Assembly (NCBI RefSeq): GCF_022376295.1
Contig: NZ_CP060140.1
Location: 1,368,356-1,432,355 of the forward strand
Source of the DNA: Nodularia sphaerocarpa UHCC 0038
GTDB taxonomy: Bacteria > Cyanobacteriota > Cyanobacteriia > Cyanobacteriales > Nostocaceae
DNA: 64,000 nt
Reading direction: 5' to 3'
Each line of letters starts with the position of its first letter. Position 1 is the first letter of the stretch. The notes beneath the pieces were generated by a model that was not told the origin of the DNA, ran no database searches, and saw nothing but the letters and a program-made list of their open reading frames with translations. Positions 51,370 through 60,520 of this stretch are shown here, in pieces. The position numbers were made by a program, and so were the translations under genes.

Positions 51370-53925
51370 ATGAATGCAAAATCGAATAATTATGAAGCAG
51401 CGAGGCTGGAAGTTCTCCGCCAATATCAGATTTTGGATACGGAGCCGGAAGAAGTTTATGATAATTTAGCTCAATTAGCTGCTTTTATCTGTGGTACACC
51501 TATAGCTTTAGTCAATTTTATTGATGAAAATCGTCAGTGGTTTAAAGCTAAACTAGGTTTGGATGTGCCGGAAATGCCCCGTAATGTCGGTTTATCTTAC
51601 CTTTGCCAAGAAATACGGGATGTTGTAGTAGTACCAGATGCTTTAGCTGATGCGAAGTTAGCAACTAATCCGGTGGTGACTGATTATCCTTATGTTAGGT
51701 TTTATGCTGGTGTCCCCTTGATTACGCCGAAGGGCTATATGCTGGGGACCCTATGTGTAATTGACAAAGTACCACGGCAACTGAGCCAACAACAAGTGGA
51801 AGCGCTGGTGGCTTTGAGTCGCTTGGTGATTAACCAACTAGAACTCAGACGTAATGTATCGGAAGTGTCTCGGATTAGTGAGGAATTTATCACTCATGAG
51901 CAAGCTGCTAAAACCCGAATTACCAATATACTCGAAAGTATCACGGATGCTTTTTTTGCTTTAGATCAAGATTGGCAATTTACATATATTAATAGTCAAG
52001 CTGAAGGACTGTTGCAGAAAAGCAAAAATGATCTATTGGGTAAGAATATCTGGGAAGTTTTACCAACACTGGTAGAGACAAAATTTTATCATGAGTATCA
52101 CAGAGCGATGGGCAAAGCCCCGCCTCCGGCGATCGCCCAACAAGTTAGTGTGGAATTTGCAGAGTTCTATCCACCTCTAAATAGTTGGTTTAGCGTTCAC
52201 GCCTATCCCTCGCGAGATGGTTTGTCTGTGTATTTCCAAGATATTACCGAAAAGCAGCAAACAGCCGCAGCCCTGCGAGAAAGTGAAGAACGTTGGCAAT
52301 TAGCTTTACAGGGTAATAATGATGGTATTTGGGATTGGAATGTCAAAACCAATGACGTGTTTTTCTCCACTCGCTGGAAGGAAATGCTGGGATATGAAGA
52401 CCACGAAATTACTAATCATTGGGATGAATGGGAAAAAAGAGTCCATCCTGATGACTTAGATCATGTACGGCAAACCTTTGAGAATCATTTTGCCAAAAAA
52501 ACACCGTTTTATGTGACCGAACATCGACTTTTATGTAAAGACGGTAGCTATAAATGGATTTTAGATCGCGGACAGGCACTTTGGGATGAAACTGGTGATG
52601 TGGTGCGGATGCTAGGTTCCCATACTGATATTGCTGAACGCAAACAAGCCGAAGAGGAATTAAAACGGCAGAATTTACGCTCGCAACTTTTCGCAGAAAT
52701 CACCCTGAAAATTCGGGAAAGTCTACAACTAGACGAAATTCTCCAAACTACGGTAAAAGAAGTTCAAAAACTCCTGGAAGCTGACCGAGTTGTGATGTTT
52801 CAAGTTTGGGCTGATGGTTCGGGAACGGTGGTACAAGAAGCTGTACTACCTGGTTGGCCTGTGGTTTTAGGACAAGACATTCTCGACCCCTGTTTTCAGG
52901 AACAAGGCTATGTGGAAAAATATCGTCTAGGAAGAGTCGCTGCAATTGTAGACGTTGAACAAGCTGATATTAAAGACTGCTATCGGGAATTTCTGCAAAG
53001 TTTAGGTGTAAAAGCTAACCTTGTAGTCCCGATTCTGGTTAGGGAAAAGCTTTGGGGTTTGTTGATTGCTCATCAATGTGCTAGACCTCGCCAGTGGAAC
53101 AGCTTTGAGTTAGATTTGTTACAACAGATAGCTAACCAAATTGGGATTGCGATCGCTCAAGCCAAGTTATTAGAACAAGAAACCCGCCATACTCAGGAAT
53201 TAGCTCGCTCTAATGCTGAACTAGAACAGTTTGCTTATGTAGCTTCTCATGATTTGCAGGAACCGTTGCGGATGGTGACAAGTTATTTACAACTGTTAGA
53301 ACGCAAGTATAAAAATCAATTAGATGCTAATGCGGAACAGTTTATCACCTATGCTGTCGATGGGGCGCGGCGGATGCAGAGTCTGATTAATGATTTGTTG
53401 GATTATTCCCGTGTTACCAGCCGGGGACAGCCCATTATTGAAGTTGATTTTAAAACGATTTTTGAACGGGCGATCGCCAATCTCAAATTTATCATAGAAG
53501 AAAGTGGCGCAATCATTACCCATGATCCTTTACCTGTGGTCATGGCTGATCCTAGCCAACTCACCCAAGTGTTACAAAACTTAATTGCTAACGCCATCAA
53601 ATTTCGAGGAGAATCACCAATAAAAATTCATCTGGGAGCCGTCAAAGCGGAACAAACAGAAGAACAACTCCCCACTCCCCCCAATGAATGGCTATTCTCC
53701 GTCAGCGATAATGGAATTGGCATAGAACCCCAATATGCTGAACGTATTTTTGTGATATTTCAACGCTTACACGGTAGAAGTAAATACCCAGGTACTGGAA
53801 TTGGGTTGGCAATTTGTAAGAAGATTATAGAACGCCACGGCGGCAGGATCTGGGTTGAGTCTAAACCGGCTCAAGGCTCGACTTTTTACTTCACAATTCC
53901 CGAAAAAGCAGGTAAAAAATCGTGA
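51370..53925 (+). CDS. GAF-PAS-PAS-GAF hybrid sensor histidine kinase
   Basis: The 851 residues comprise a first GAF (about 15-165), two PAS domains (about 185-300 and 305-435, with a PAC), a phytochrome/CBCR-like second GAF (about 445-605), HisKA with H627 (VASHDLQEPLR) and an HATPase domain (N, G1 DNGIGIEPQYAERIF, G2 GTGIGLAICKKI). In GAF2 the region GRVAAIVDVEQADIKDC, then YREFLQSLGVKANLVVPIL, then LWGLLIAHQC is CBCR-like. The bilin-cysteine position is C537, but the usual next His is Tyr538. It overlaps the next receiver gene by four bases. Start: GATG after a T-tract; no Shine-Dalgarno sequence is seen. Confidence 0.88.
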   Translation: MNAKSNNYEAARLEVLRQYQILDTEPEEVYDNLAQLAAFICGTPIALVNFIDENRQWFKAKLGLDVPEMPRNVGLSYLCQEIRDVVVVPDALADAKLATNPVVTDYPYVRFYAGVPLITPKGYMLGTLCVIDKVPRQLSQQQVEALVALSRLVINQLELRRNVSEVSRISEEFITHEQAAKTRITNILESITDAFFALDQDWQFTYINSQAEGLLQKSKNDLLGKNIWEVLPTLVETKFYHEYHRAMGKAPPPAIAQQVSVEFAEFYPPLNSWFSVHAYPSRDGLSVYFQDITEKQQTAAALRESEERWQLALQGNNDGIWDWNVKTNDVFFSTRWKEMLGYEDHEITNHWDEWEKRVHPDDLDHVRQTFENHFAKKTPFYVTEHRLLCKDGSYKWILDRGQALWDETGDVVRMLGSHTDIAERKQAEEELKRQNLRSQLFAEITLKIRESLQLDEILQTTVKEVQKLLEADRVVMFQVWADGSGTVVQEAVLPGWPVVLGQDILDPCFQEQGYVEKYRLGRVAAIVDVEQADIKDCYREFLQSLGVKANLVVPILVREKLWGLLIAHQCARPRQWNSFELDLLQQIANQIGIAIAQAKLLEQETRHTQELARSNAELEQFAYVASHDLQEPLRMVTSYLQLLERKYKNQLDANAEQFITYAVDGARRMQSLINDLLDYSRVTSRGQPIIEVDFKTIFERAIANLKFIIEESGAIITHDPLPVVMADPSQLTQVLQNLIANAIKFRGESPIKIHLGAVKAEQTEEQLPTPPNEWLFSVSDNGIGIEPQYAERIFVIFQRLHGRSKYPGTGIGLAICKKIIERHGGRIWVESKPAQGSTFYFTIPEKAGKKS

Positions 53926-54368
53926 ATAATACCACAGCGATTATGCCCATAGAGGTTTTATTAGTAGAAGATAATCCCGGCGATGCTCAACTGACCAGGA
54001 TAGCCCTCGAAGATAGCAAAATATCAGTTAACCTGAATGTGGTAGAAGATGGTGTAGAAGCAATGGCATTCTTGCAAAAACAGGGAAACTATGCTAATGC
54101 ACCTCATCCAGATATTGTCCTGCTTGATTTAAACTTACCCAGAAAAGATGGGCGGGAAGTCCTCGCAGAAATCAAAGCCGATCAAAATTTCAGGCGCATT
54201 CCTGTAGTTGTTTTGACAACTTCTCAATCAGAGGAAGATATTCTCAAAGCTTATAATCTCTCGGCTAATTGTTTTATCACTAAACCGGTTGACTTTGACC
54301 AATTCGTTAAAATTGTACAGTCTATAGAAAATTTCTGGTTTGCAATTGTCAAACTGCCACCGGAGTGA
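53922..54368 (+). CDS. Single-domain response regulator (Rcp1-like)
   Basis: The 148 residues form one receiver: LLVEDNPGDAQLTRIAL, phosphoacceptor Asp in DIVLLDLNLPRKDGREVL, VVVLTTSQSEEDI and the Lys in FITKPVDFDQF. The EDNPGD and NLPRKDG motifs are those of phytochrome-associated receivers such as Rcp1. The ATG overlaps the kinase stop (ATGA), so it is probably the direct phosphate acceptor of that kinase. The next gene starts nine bases later. Confidence 0.9.
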   Translation: MNNTTAIMPIEVLLVEDNPGDAQLTRIALEDSKISVNLNVVEDGVEAMAFLQKQGNYANAPHPDIVLLDLNLPRKDGREVLAEIKADQNFRRIPVVVLTTSQSEEDILKAYNLSANCFITKPVDFDQFVKIVQSIENFWFAIVKLPPE

Positions 54369-54376
54369 AAGAATAA

Positions 54377-56635
54377 ATGGCAGGAAATTCTATTAAAGTC
54401 TTATTAGTCGAAGATAACCCTGGTGATGTCTTTTTATTACAAGAGTTATTACAGGAAGTAACTACAGCTAAAGTGGAGTTGCAACCAGCCGAGCAGCTTT
54501 TAGAAGCACTCGACTGTATAGCTAGAAACAACTTTGATGTCATATTGTTAGACCTTTCATTACCTGATAGCCAGGGACTAGACACCTTTATCAGCATGGC
54601 TCGTCATGCGAAAGCCACTCCAATTATTGTGTTAACGGGTTTAGATGATGAAACCCTCGCACTACGAGCGATGCAGTCAGGCGCACAGGATTATTTAGTT
54701 AAGGGTCAAGTGACTGGCGACTTGCTGGTACGTTCTATGCGTTACGCTATTGAGCGTCAACGTTCGGAAAATGCTTTGCGCCAAAGTGAAGAACGCTTTC
54801 GGGTAGCTTTAAAAAATTCCCCCATCTTTGTTTTTAACCAAGATATAAATTTATCTTACACCTGGGTTTATAACCCCATGTCTGGATGGACGAGTCAGGA
54901 TATGTTGGGTAAACATGACTGTGATTTGATTCCAGAAAAAGATGCTCAACGTTTGACGGCTATTAAGCATAGTGTACTGACAAACGGCATCGGGATGCGA
55001 GATGAAGTATCTATCACTACCCCCCAAGAAATTCGATATTACGACTTGACTGTGGAACCATTGCGAAATGAGTCGCAGGAAATTGTCGGTATAACTTGTG
55101 CGGGGATTGACATCAGTGAACGCAAGCTTTCCGAAGCCAAAATTCGTGAACAAGCGGCTTTACTAGATATCACCACTGATGCAATTTGTGTGTGTGATTT
55201 AGAAAATCAGATTCTGTTTTGGAACAAAGGTGCAGAAACTCTCTATGGTTGGCAAGTTCAAGAAGCTGTAGGCAGAAATGCTAGTGAGCTTTTGGATAAT
55301 GAAGCGGCTCAGGAAAACCACGAGGCTTCATTAAATGTCATGATTAAAGGTAAGTGGCAAGGCGAGTTAACTCAAATCACTAAAACTGGGAAAGAAATTC
55401 TGGTAGCTAGTCGTTGGAGTTTGGTACGCGACGCACAGGGAATGCCGAAATCAATTCTGATTGTAGATACAGATATTACGGAGAAGAAACTTTTAGAATC
55501 ACAATTATTTCGTACCCAACGTCTGGAAAGTATCGGTACACTAGCTAGTGGTATTGCTCACGATTTGAATAATATTTTAACACCAATTTTGGCAGGAGCG
55601 CAATTACTACCGCTTAAATTCCCCGATGCTGATGAACGGACTATGCGGTTGTTGGAAATTTTGGAAATCAACGCGAAAAGAGGAGCAGATTTAGTTAAGC
55701 AGGTGCTATCTTTTGCTAGAGGTGTAGAAGGAAAGCGAATTACTTTGCAGATTAGGCATTTGATTGTGGAAATTGCCAAGATTCTTAAAGAAACATTTCC
55801 CAGAAGCATCGAAATTCATACTGATATTCTTAACGACTTGTGGCTGGTTTCTGGAGATAGTACCCAACTGCATCAGGTAGTAATGAATCTTTGTGTCAAT
55901 GCCCGCGATGCTATGCCTAATCGGGGTATTTTAACGATATCTGCTGATAATTTTGTGGTTGATGAAAATTATGCGCGGATGAATTTGGAAGCCGAAGCTG
56001 GATTATATGTGGTAATTACGGTTACAGATACGGGAATTGGTATACCACAAGAAACTTTAGATAGAATTTTTGAGCCATTTTTTACGACTAAACCAGTGGG
56101 ACAAGGTACAGGTTTGGGACTTTCTACTGTGATTGGAATTGTGAAAAGTCACGGTGGTTTTATCAATGTCTATAGCGAGGTAGGTCATGGTACTAGCTTT
56201 AAGGTGTACTTACCTGCTGTGGGGGGAACGGAAACCCTCGCTGTTGAAGATGTCGCAATACCCCTGGGACATGGGGAATTAATTCTAATTGTGGATGATG
56301 AACCGACAATTCAGGATGTCACCAGAAATTTCCTAGAAAGTCACCAATACCAGACTTTAATTGCTAGTGACGGTATTGAGGCGATCGCACTCTATGCTAA
56401 ATATGCAGACAAAATTAGCGCTGTCCTCATGGATATCATGTTACCTTCCTTAGATGGAGTCACAGCCATTCGGACTTTGCAAAAAATCAACCCCCAGGTA
56501 AAAATTATTGCTACCAGTGGTCTAATGTCCCAAACCAAATTAGAAGAAGTAATTGACACTGGTACACAGACATTTTTGCCCAAACCTTATACTGTCAATG
56601 AATTACTACTGTCTTTACAGGAAATACTTAAATAG
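54377..56635 (+). CDS. Hybrid histidine kinase, REC-PAS-PAS-HisKA-HATPase-REC
   Basis: The 752 residues start with a receiver (1-120, LLVEDNPGDVFLL, DVILLDLSLPDSQG). Two PAS domains follow (about 135-255 and 262-375), then HisKA with H395 (ASGIAHDLNNILTPIL), HATPase (VTDTGIGIPQETLDRIFEPFFTTKP, GTGLGLSTV) and a C-terminal receiver (ILIVDDEPTIQDVTR, VLMDIMLPSLDGV, FLPKPY). It could receive phosphate from the first kinase through its N-terminal receiver and pass it within the chain. With the two upstream genes it makes a three-gene phosphorelay unit. Confidence 0.9.
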   Translation: MAGNSIKVLLVEDNPGDVFLLQELLQEVTTAKVELQPAEQLLEALDCIARNNFDVILLDLSLPDSQGLDTFISMARHAKATPIIVLTGLDDETLALRAMQSGAQDYLVKGQVTGDLLVRSMRYAIERQRSENALRQSEERFRVALKNSPIFVFNQDINLSYTWVYNPMSGWTSQDMLGKHDCDLIPEKDAQRLTAIKHSVLTNGIGMRDEVSITTPQEIRYYDLTVEPLRNESQEIVGITCAGIDISERKLSEAKIREQAALLDITTDAICVCDLENQILFWNKGAETLYGWQVQEAVGRNASELLDNEAAQENHEASLNVMIKGKWQGELTQITKTGKEILVASRWSLVRDAQGMPKSILIVDTDITEKKLLESQLFRTQRLESIGTLASGIAHDLNNILTPILAGAQLLPLKFPDADERTMRLLEILEINAKRGADLVKQVLSFARGVEGKRITLQIRHLIVEIAKILKETFPRSIEIHTDILNDLWLVSGDSTQLHQVVMNLCVNARDAMPNRGILTISADNFVVDENYARMNLEAEAGLYVVITVTDTGIGIPQETLDRIFEPFFTTKPVGQGTGLGLSTVIGIVKSHGGFINVYSEVGHGTSFKVYLPAVGGTETLAVEDVAIPLGHGELILIVDDEPTIQDVTRNFLESHQYQTLIASDGIEAIALYAKYADKISAVLMDIMLPSLDGVTAIRTLQKINPQVKIIATSGLMSQTKLEEVIDTGTQTFLPKPYTVNELLLSLQEILK

Positions 56636-56780
56636 CGATCGCGATCGCAAATAAAATGAAAACATTCCTCCGTCTTCTCCTCCTCTGTGATCTCTGTGTC
56701 TCTGCGGTTCGTTAAAAAAAAATCCCCTTCAGAAATCAAAGCAAATTCCGGCGTTGCTGATCTCAAATATTAATTTGTTT

Positions 56781-56806
56781 CACGCAAAGGCGCAAAGGCG
56801 CAAAGG
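56781..56806. repeat. CGCAAAGG-type dispersed repeat
   Basis: CACGCAAAGGCGCAAAGGCG followed by CAAAGG is a variant of the CACGCAGAGGCGCAGAG element. A related CTCTGTGTCTCTGCGGTTCG patch is at 56692-56711. Confidence 0.75.
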
Positions 56807-56867
56807 TATGAAGAAGAAGAAAGGTCATTTTGGCATTTCATACTTTGATTCAGCAACACCCAAATTC

Positions 56868-57287
56868 CTATATTTCACAACTATCGCACCAACCGCGAAC
56901 AGTCACTTCATAACTTTCACCACGCATACCAGGGCGAAGACGCTTCATATCTATACACTCAAAAGTTTCCCAAGGAATATCTTCAATTGCACCACATCGG
57001 CGACAACAAAAATGGTGATGAGGTTCCACATTCGCATCATAGCGACAAACCCCCTCTTCCAGTAAAACCTCCTGCACAAGACCCACTTCTCTCAAAGCTT
57101 GTAGAGAACTGTAAATAGTCGCCTGAGACGACACTGGGAAATCCTTATTGAGATCCGCCAGGATAGTTTCAACTGTGGGGTGGTCACACCGAGATAACAA
57201 ATTTGCATAAACTGCGAACCTCTGAGGAGTCACCCTCAAACCCTTAGATTTTAAGGTTTGAATAATTGTGTGTGCCTCTTGCTGCAT
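56868..57287 (-). CDS. Fur-family regulator, probably PerR-like
   Basis: The 139-residue winged-helix metalloregulator has a Fur-type DNA-binding half (VTPQRFAVYANLLSRCDHPTVETI, SQATIYSSLQALREVGLV) and HHHFCCRRCGAIEDI. The structural zinc site is C95-x2-C98 and C134-x2-C137. The length, these CxxC pairs and the divergent peroxiredoxin gene favour a PerR (peroxide sensor) over an iron-sensing Fur, but this is inference. A 7-1-7 palindrome lies in the shared promoter region (57410-57424). Confidence 0.82.
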   Translation of the reverse strand: MQQEAHTIIQTLKSKGLRVTPQRFAVYANLLSRCDHPTVETILADLNKDFPVSSQATIYSSLQALREVGLVQEVLLEEGVCRYDANVEPHHHFCCRRCGAIEDIPWETFECIDMKRLRPGMRGESYEVTVRGWCDSCEI

Positions 57288-57409
57288 ATCTGCTGCTACA
57301 TTTTACATTTTAACGATTCCCCTATTCTAATCTATGCCATTAATAAATTTGTATCATATCTGAACAAATCTAGAAATTAAGTATTTATAACTATTGAATT
57401 TTTCCCAAA

Positions 57410-57424
57410 TCAGAATTATTCTGA
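57410..57424. promoter_or_regulatory. 7-1-7 Fur/PerR-type palindrome
   Basis: TCAGAAT-T-ATTCTGA is a perfect 7-1-7 inverted repeat 55 bp upstream of the peroxiredoxin ATG and 122 bp from the regulator start. Each half matches the PerR half-site TTATAAT at five of seven positions. Confidence 0.6.
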
Positions 57425-57479
57425 GATGAGAGAGCATAACGCAATCACAAACTAAAACTCAAATCATCAAAAGATTAAT

Positions 57480-58028
57480 ATGGCTGTTATCGAAAAAGTT
57501 CCCAACGTTGTATTTAAAACCCGCGTCCGCGACGAGTCCATTGGTGGTCCTAACCCCTTCCGTTGGGAAGACCGCACCACACAAGATGTTTTCGCTGGTA
57601 AGCGTGTAGTAGTATTTTCACTACCAGGAGCTTTTACCCCCACTTGCTCCACCTCCCACCTTCCCCGCTACGAAGAACTCTACGACCAATTCAAAGCCTT
57701 GGGAGTTGATGATGTAGTTTGTGTATCTGTAAATGATGCCTTTGTCATGTTCCAGTGGGGCAAGCAACAAGGCGCTACAAATGTTAAACTCCTCCCTGAT
57801 GGTAACGGTGAATTTACCCGCAAGATGGGGATGTTAGTTGATAAATCTAACCTGGGCTTTGGCTTGCGTTCTTGGCGTTACTCAATGGTCGTGAATGACG
57901 GCAAAATTGAAAAGATTTTCATTGAAGCTGGTTACGAAGATAACTGTCCTACAGATCCATTTGAAGTTTCGGATGCAGACACCATGCTAAGTTACCTGAA
58001 ACAAGCTAAAACTCCTGCTGCTGTGTAA
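57480..58028 (+). CDS. Type II peroxiredoxin (Prx5/PrxII family)
   Basis: This 182-residue thiol peroxidase reduces H2O2 and alkyl hydroperoxides using glutathione/glutaredoxin or thioredoxin. The peroxidatic C56 is in PGAFTPTCSTSHLP, C81 (DDVVCVSVNDAFVM) is a possible resolving cysteine, and RSWRYSMVV carries the active-site Arg. It is divergent from the Fur-family gene, and glutathione reductase follows on the same strand, so the three form a peroxide-defence group. Confidence 0.9.
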   Translation: MAVIEKVPNVVFKTRVRDESIGGPNPFRWEDRTTQDVFAGKRVVVFSLPGAFTPTCSTSHLPRYEELYDQFKALGVDDVVCVSVNDAFVMFQWGKQQGATNVKLLPDGNGEFTRKMGMLVDKSNLGFGLRSWRYSMVVNDGKIEKIFIEAGYEDNCPTDPFEVSDADTMLSYLKQAKTPAAV

Positions 58029-58175
58029 TATTTGAAGGGACTGAGCATTGATCATTGGATATGGGGGATGATGAAAACTCATCCCCAGTCCCCATTGGCC
58101 AGTTCCCATACTGAAAATTGCGCGTTGCTCAATTAGAGTATGAAAGTCAAAAATTAAAACTCTTATTCTCTGACT

Positions 58176-58200
58176 CTCTGCGCCTCTGCGCCTCTGCGTG
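58176..58200. repeat. CTCTGCGCCTCTGCG-type dispersed repeat
   Basis: All 25 bases are identical to 22254-22278. The copy sits in the gap between the peroxiredoxin and glutathione reductase genes. Confidence 0.9.
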
Positions 58201-58260
58201 ATACAAATTCATACTTTTACTCAGCAACACCGAAAATTGAAAACTTGAGGGACACAACAC

Positions 58261-59616
58261 ATGAGTTACGATTTCGACTTATTTGTAATTGGTGCAGGAT
58301 CTGGTGGTATTGCAACCGCTAGACGGGCTGCGGAATATGGAGCTAAAGTAGGTGTGGCTGAGTTTGACCGACTTGGCGGAACCTGCGTAAATCGTGGCTG
58401 TGTCCCTAAAAAGTTAATGGTTTATGCTTCCCATTTTCCTGAGTTGTTGGAAGATTCCCAAGGATATGGCTGGAGTGCAGTCAAGAGTAGTCTAGATTGG
58501 GAAAAAATGATTACGGCGGTCAATAATGAAGTGATTCGCCTGAATGGTATTTATAAGGGGATGTTGGATAAATCCCAGGTTGAAATCTTGGAGGGATATG
58601 GTACATTTATTGATGCTCATACTATTAAAGTAGGCGATCGCCAAGTTACCGCAGACAAGATTTTAATCGCTGTGGGTGGGTATCCTGTCAAGCCAGAAAT
58701 CCCCGGAATTGAATATGCTATTACCTCTGATGATATCTTCCACCTCAAAGAACAGCCCCAGCGCCTCGTAATTTTGGGGGGAGGTTATATTGGTTCAGAA
58801 TTTGCTTGTATCCTGAATGGACTAGGAAGCGATGTCACCCAGATAATTCGCAATGACAAAATTTTGCGTGGTTTCGATGAAGACTTGCAAACTGAAATTC
58901 AGCAAGCAATGGGTAATCACGGTATCAAAATTCTCAATCATAGCGAAATTACTGCCATTGAGAAGAGTGACACAGGCCTAAAGGTGACAGTTCGCCGGAA
59001 TGATGATTCTGAGGAGACGGTAATTGTTGATGCTGTTAGTTTAGCAGCCACAGGTCGCAAACCCAACACCCAAAAATTAGGTTTGGAAAATACCAAAGTT
59101 CAGCTTGATAAGAATGGCGCAGTTATAGTTGATAAATACAGTCAAACCAGTGAAGAAAATATCTATGCACTGGGAGATTGTACAGATAATATTAATTTAA
59201 CTCCGGTGGCGATTAATGAAGGTAGAGCGTTAGCAGATACTGTATTTGGTAACAAGTCTCGCTGCATGAGTTACGAAAATATACCTACAGCTATCTTCAC
59301 TACACCAGAAGCTGCAACAGTTGGTATGACTGAAGCAGAAGCCAGAGAAAAATATGGTGATGCGGTGAAAGTTTATCGCAGTCGTTTTCGACCGATGTAT
59401 TATACCTTAGCTGGTAAAGATGAAAAAACCATGATGAAATTAGTGGTTGATCAAAATACCGATAAGGTAGTGGGGGCGCACATGGTAGGAACCAGCGCTG
59501 CTGAGATTATACAAGGAGTGGCGATCGCAGTTAAGATGGGTGCTACTAAAGCTAACTTTGATGCCACAGTAGGAATCCATCCTAGTTCTGCCGAAGAATT
59601 TGTAACTATGCGATAA
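58261..59616 (+). CDS. gor: Glutathione reductase
   Basis: This 451-residue FAD flavoprotein reduces oxidised glutathione with NAD(P)H. It has the FAD motif VIGAGSGGIATARRAA, the redox disulfide C42-x4-C47 (GGTCVNRGCVPKK), the NAD(P) motif LGGGYIGSEFACILNGLG, and the C-terminal HPSSAEEFV dimer-interface motif with the active-site His. As in other cyanobacterial enzymes, the second nucleotide site should be checked for NADPH specificity. GAGGGACACAAC precedes the ATG. It is functionally linked to the upstream peroxiredoxin. Confidence 0.95.
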   Translation: MSYDFDLFVIGAGSGGIATARRAAEYGAKVGVAEFDRLGGTCVNRGCVPKKLMVYASHFPELLEDSQGYGWSAVKSSLDWEKMITAVNNEVIRLNGIYKGMLDKSQVEILEGYGTFIDAHTIKVGDRQVTADKILIAVGGYPVKPEIPGIEYAITSDDIFHLKEQPQRLVILGGGYIGSEFACILNGLGSDVTQIIRNDKILRGFDEDLQTEIQQAMGNHGIKILNHSEITAIEKSDTGLKVTVRRNDDSEETVIVDAVSLAATGRKPNTQKLGLENTKVQLDKNGAVIVDKYSQTSEENIYALGDCTDNINLTPVAINEGRALADTVFGNKSRCMSYENIPTAIFTTPEAATVGMTEAEAREKYGDAVKVYRSRFRPMYYTLAGKDEKTMMKLVVDQNTDKVVGAHMVGTSAAEIIQGVAIAVKMGATKANFDATVGIHPSSAEEFVTMR

Positions 59617-59682
59617 TCAATCTGAAAATGCCCTGGATTTATTAAAATCTCAGGGCATTGCTATCTGTGATTTTTTGCAATG

Positions 59683-59898
59683 CTACAATTGAGCATCGAG
59701 TTTATCTAATATTTTTAAGCCTTCTTCTGAGTTACCCATTGCGGCCATTGCTTTAAACCTTGTATTGGCATCAAATTCGGCTAGAGCGATAGTAGAAAGT
59801 TCTTCAATCAGCTTATTGATACTTATACCTTTGGCTTGAGCAAGTTCTTTTAATCTGTTGTGCTTGTCGTCTGGTAAACGAATAGTTAAAGTTGCCAT
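59683..59898 (-). CDS. Ribbon-helix-helix antitoxin-like protein
   Basis: The 71 residues start MATLTIRLPDDKHNRLKELAQAKGISINKLIEEL, a clear ribbon-helix-helix DNA-binding fold, with a C-terminal tail (about 45-71) suited to bind a toxin. It starts 7 bp after the PIN toxin stop, so the toxin gene comes first, opposite to most vapBC pairs. It should neutralise the PIN nuclease and bind the operator at 60334-60355 as autorepressor. Confidence 0.82.
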   Translation of the reverse strand: MATLTIRLPDDKHNRLKELAQAKGISINKLIEELSTIALAEFDANTRFKAMAAMGNSEEGLKILDKLDAQL

Positions 59899-59904
59899 TT
59901 TCGT

Positions 59905-60327
59905 TTAACTCCTAATAACTGCTTCGGGTTTTAATATTGATAAATTAGGAAATAACAATTCAGCATTGTGGAAATCTTTGACATTGTTAGTGGCAATGAT
60001 TTGAGCATTTCCAGCAACCGCTAATTCAATCAAATGATTGTCAGCTTCATCTTTTAAATTAGGTCGCCATAAATAGTAAATATAAATCCATTTACTTACG
60101 CTTATCAGTGATGCAAGTAAAGCAGAAATTTCTTCACTGGTTAAAGGGCATTTAGCAATAATTTCTGCTCGTTGAATGACTGACTCATACTCAGAAAATA
60201 AAGCATTTCCCATCAAAGGCTGATATTCACCTTTCAAGCAGCGTCGAATGAGTTCTCTACTGGAACCTTGAGAGCTAATCAGCGCACTAATAAAAACGCT
60301 GGTATCAACTACAATTTTAATCGCCAT
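59905..60327 (-). CDS. PIN-domain toxin
   Basis: This 140-residue PIN-family RNase has its acidic active-site residues in place: D8 (IVVDTSVFISAL), the Glu in LFSEYESVI, the Asp in LKDEADNHLIELA, and a late Asp in NNVKDFHN. It belongs to the group annotated as the PIN family of putative toxin-antitoxin toxin components. It probably cleaves RNA when freed of antitoxin. The ATG is only six bases from a perfect palindrome and has no visible Shine-Dalgarno sequence, so translation may be weak or leaderless. Confidence 0.85.
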   Translation of the reverse strand: MAIKIVVDTSVFISALISSQGSSRELIRRCLKGEYQPLMGNALFSEYESVIQRAEIIAKCPLTSEEISALLASLISVSKWIYIYYLWRPNLKDEADNHLIELAVAGNAQIIATNNVKDFHNAELLFPNLSILKPEAVIRS

Positions 60328-60333
60328 GCAATT

Positions 60334-60355
60334 ATGATAGCATATATGCTATCAT
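60334..60355. promoter_or_regulatory. Operator of the toxin-antitoxin pair
   Basis: A perfect 22-nt palindrome with the half ATGATAGCATA lies immediately upstream of the PIN toxin start. Ribbon-helix-helix antitoxins bind such short symmetric sites. A TATGCT within it could be the -10 on the minus strand. Confidence 0.75.
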
Positions 60356-60520
60356 GAAAACTATTCTGAGGGCATTTTTGGCAGAATTACACAAAAAATC
60401 ATTTGGTTGGTGATTATTACCTAAAATTATCAGGTTAGGTGTTGTATACTCTGTTTAACAGCATATTGACTACATTATTGCCAATCCTGGAGCATCCACT
60501 AGACAGAGGAAAACTCGATA

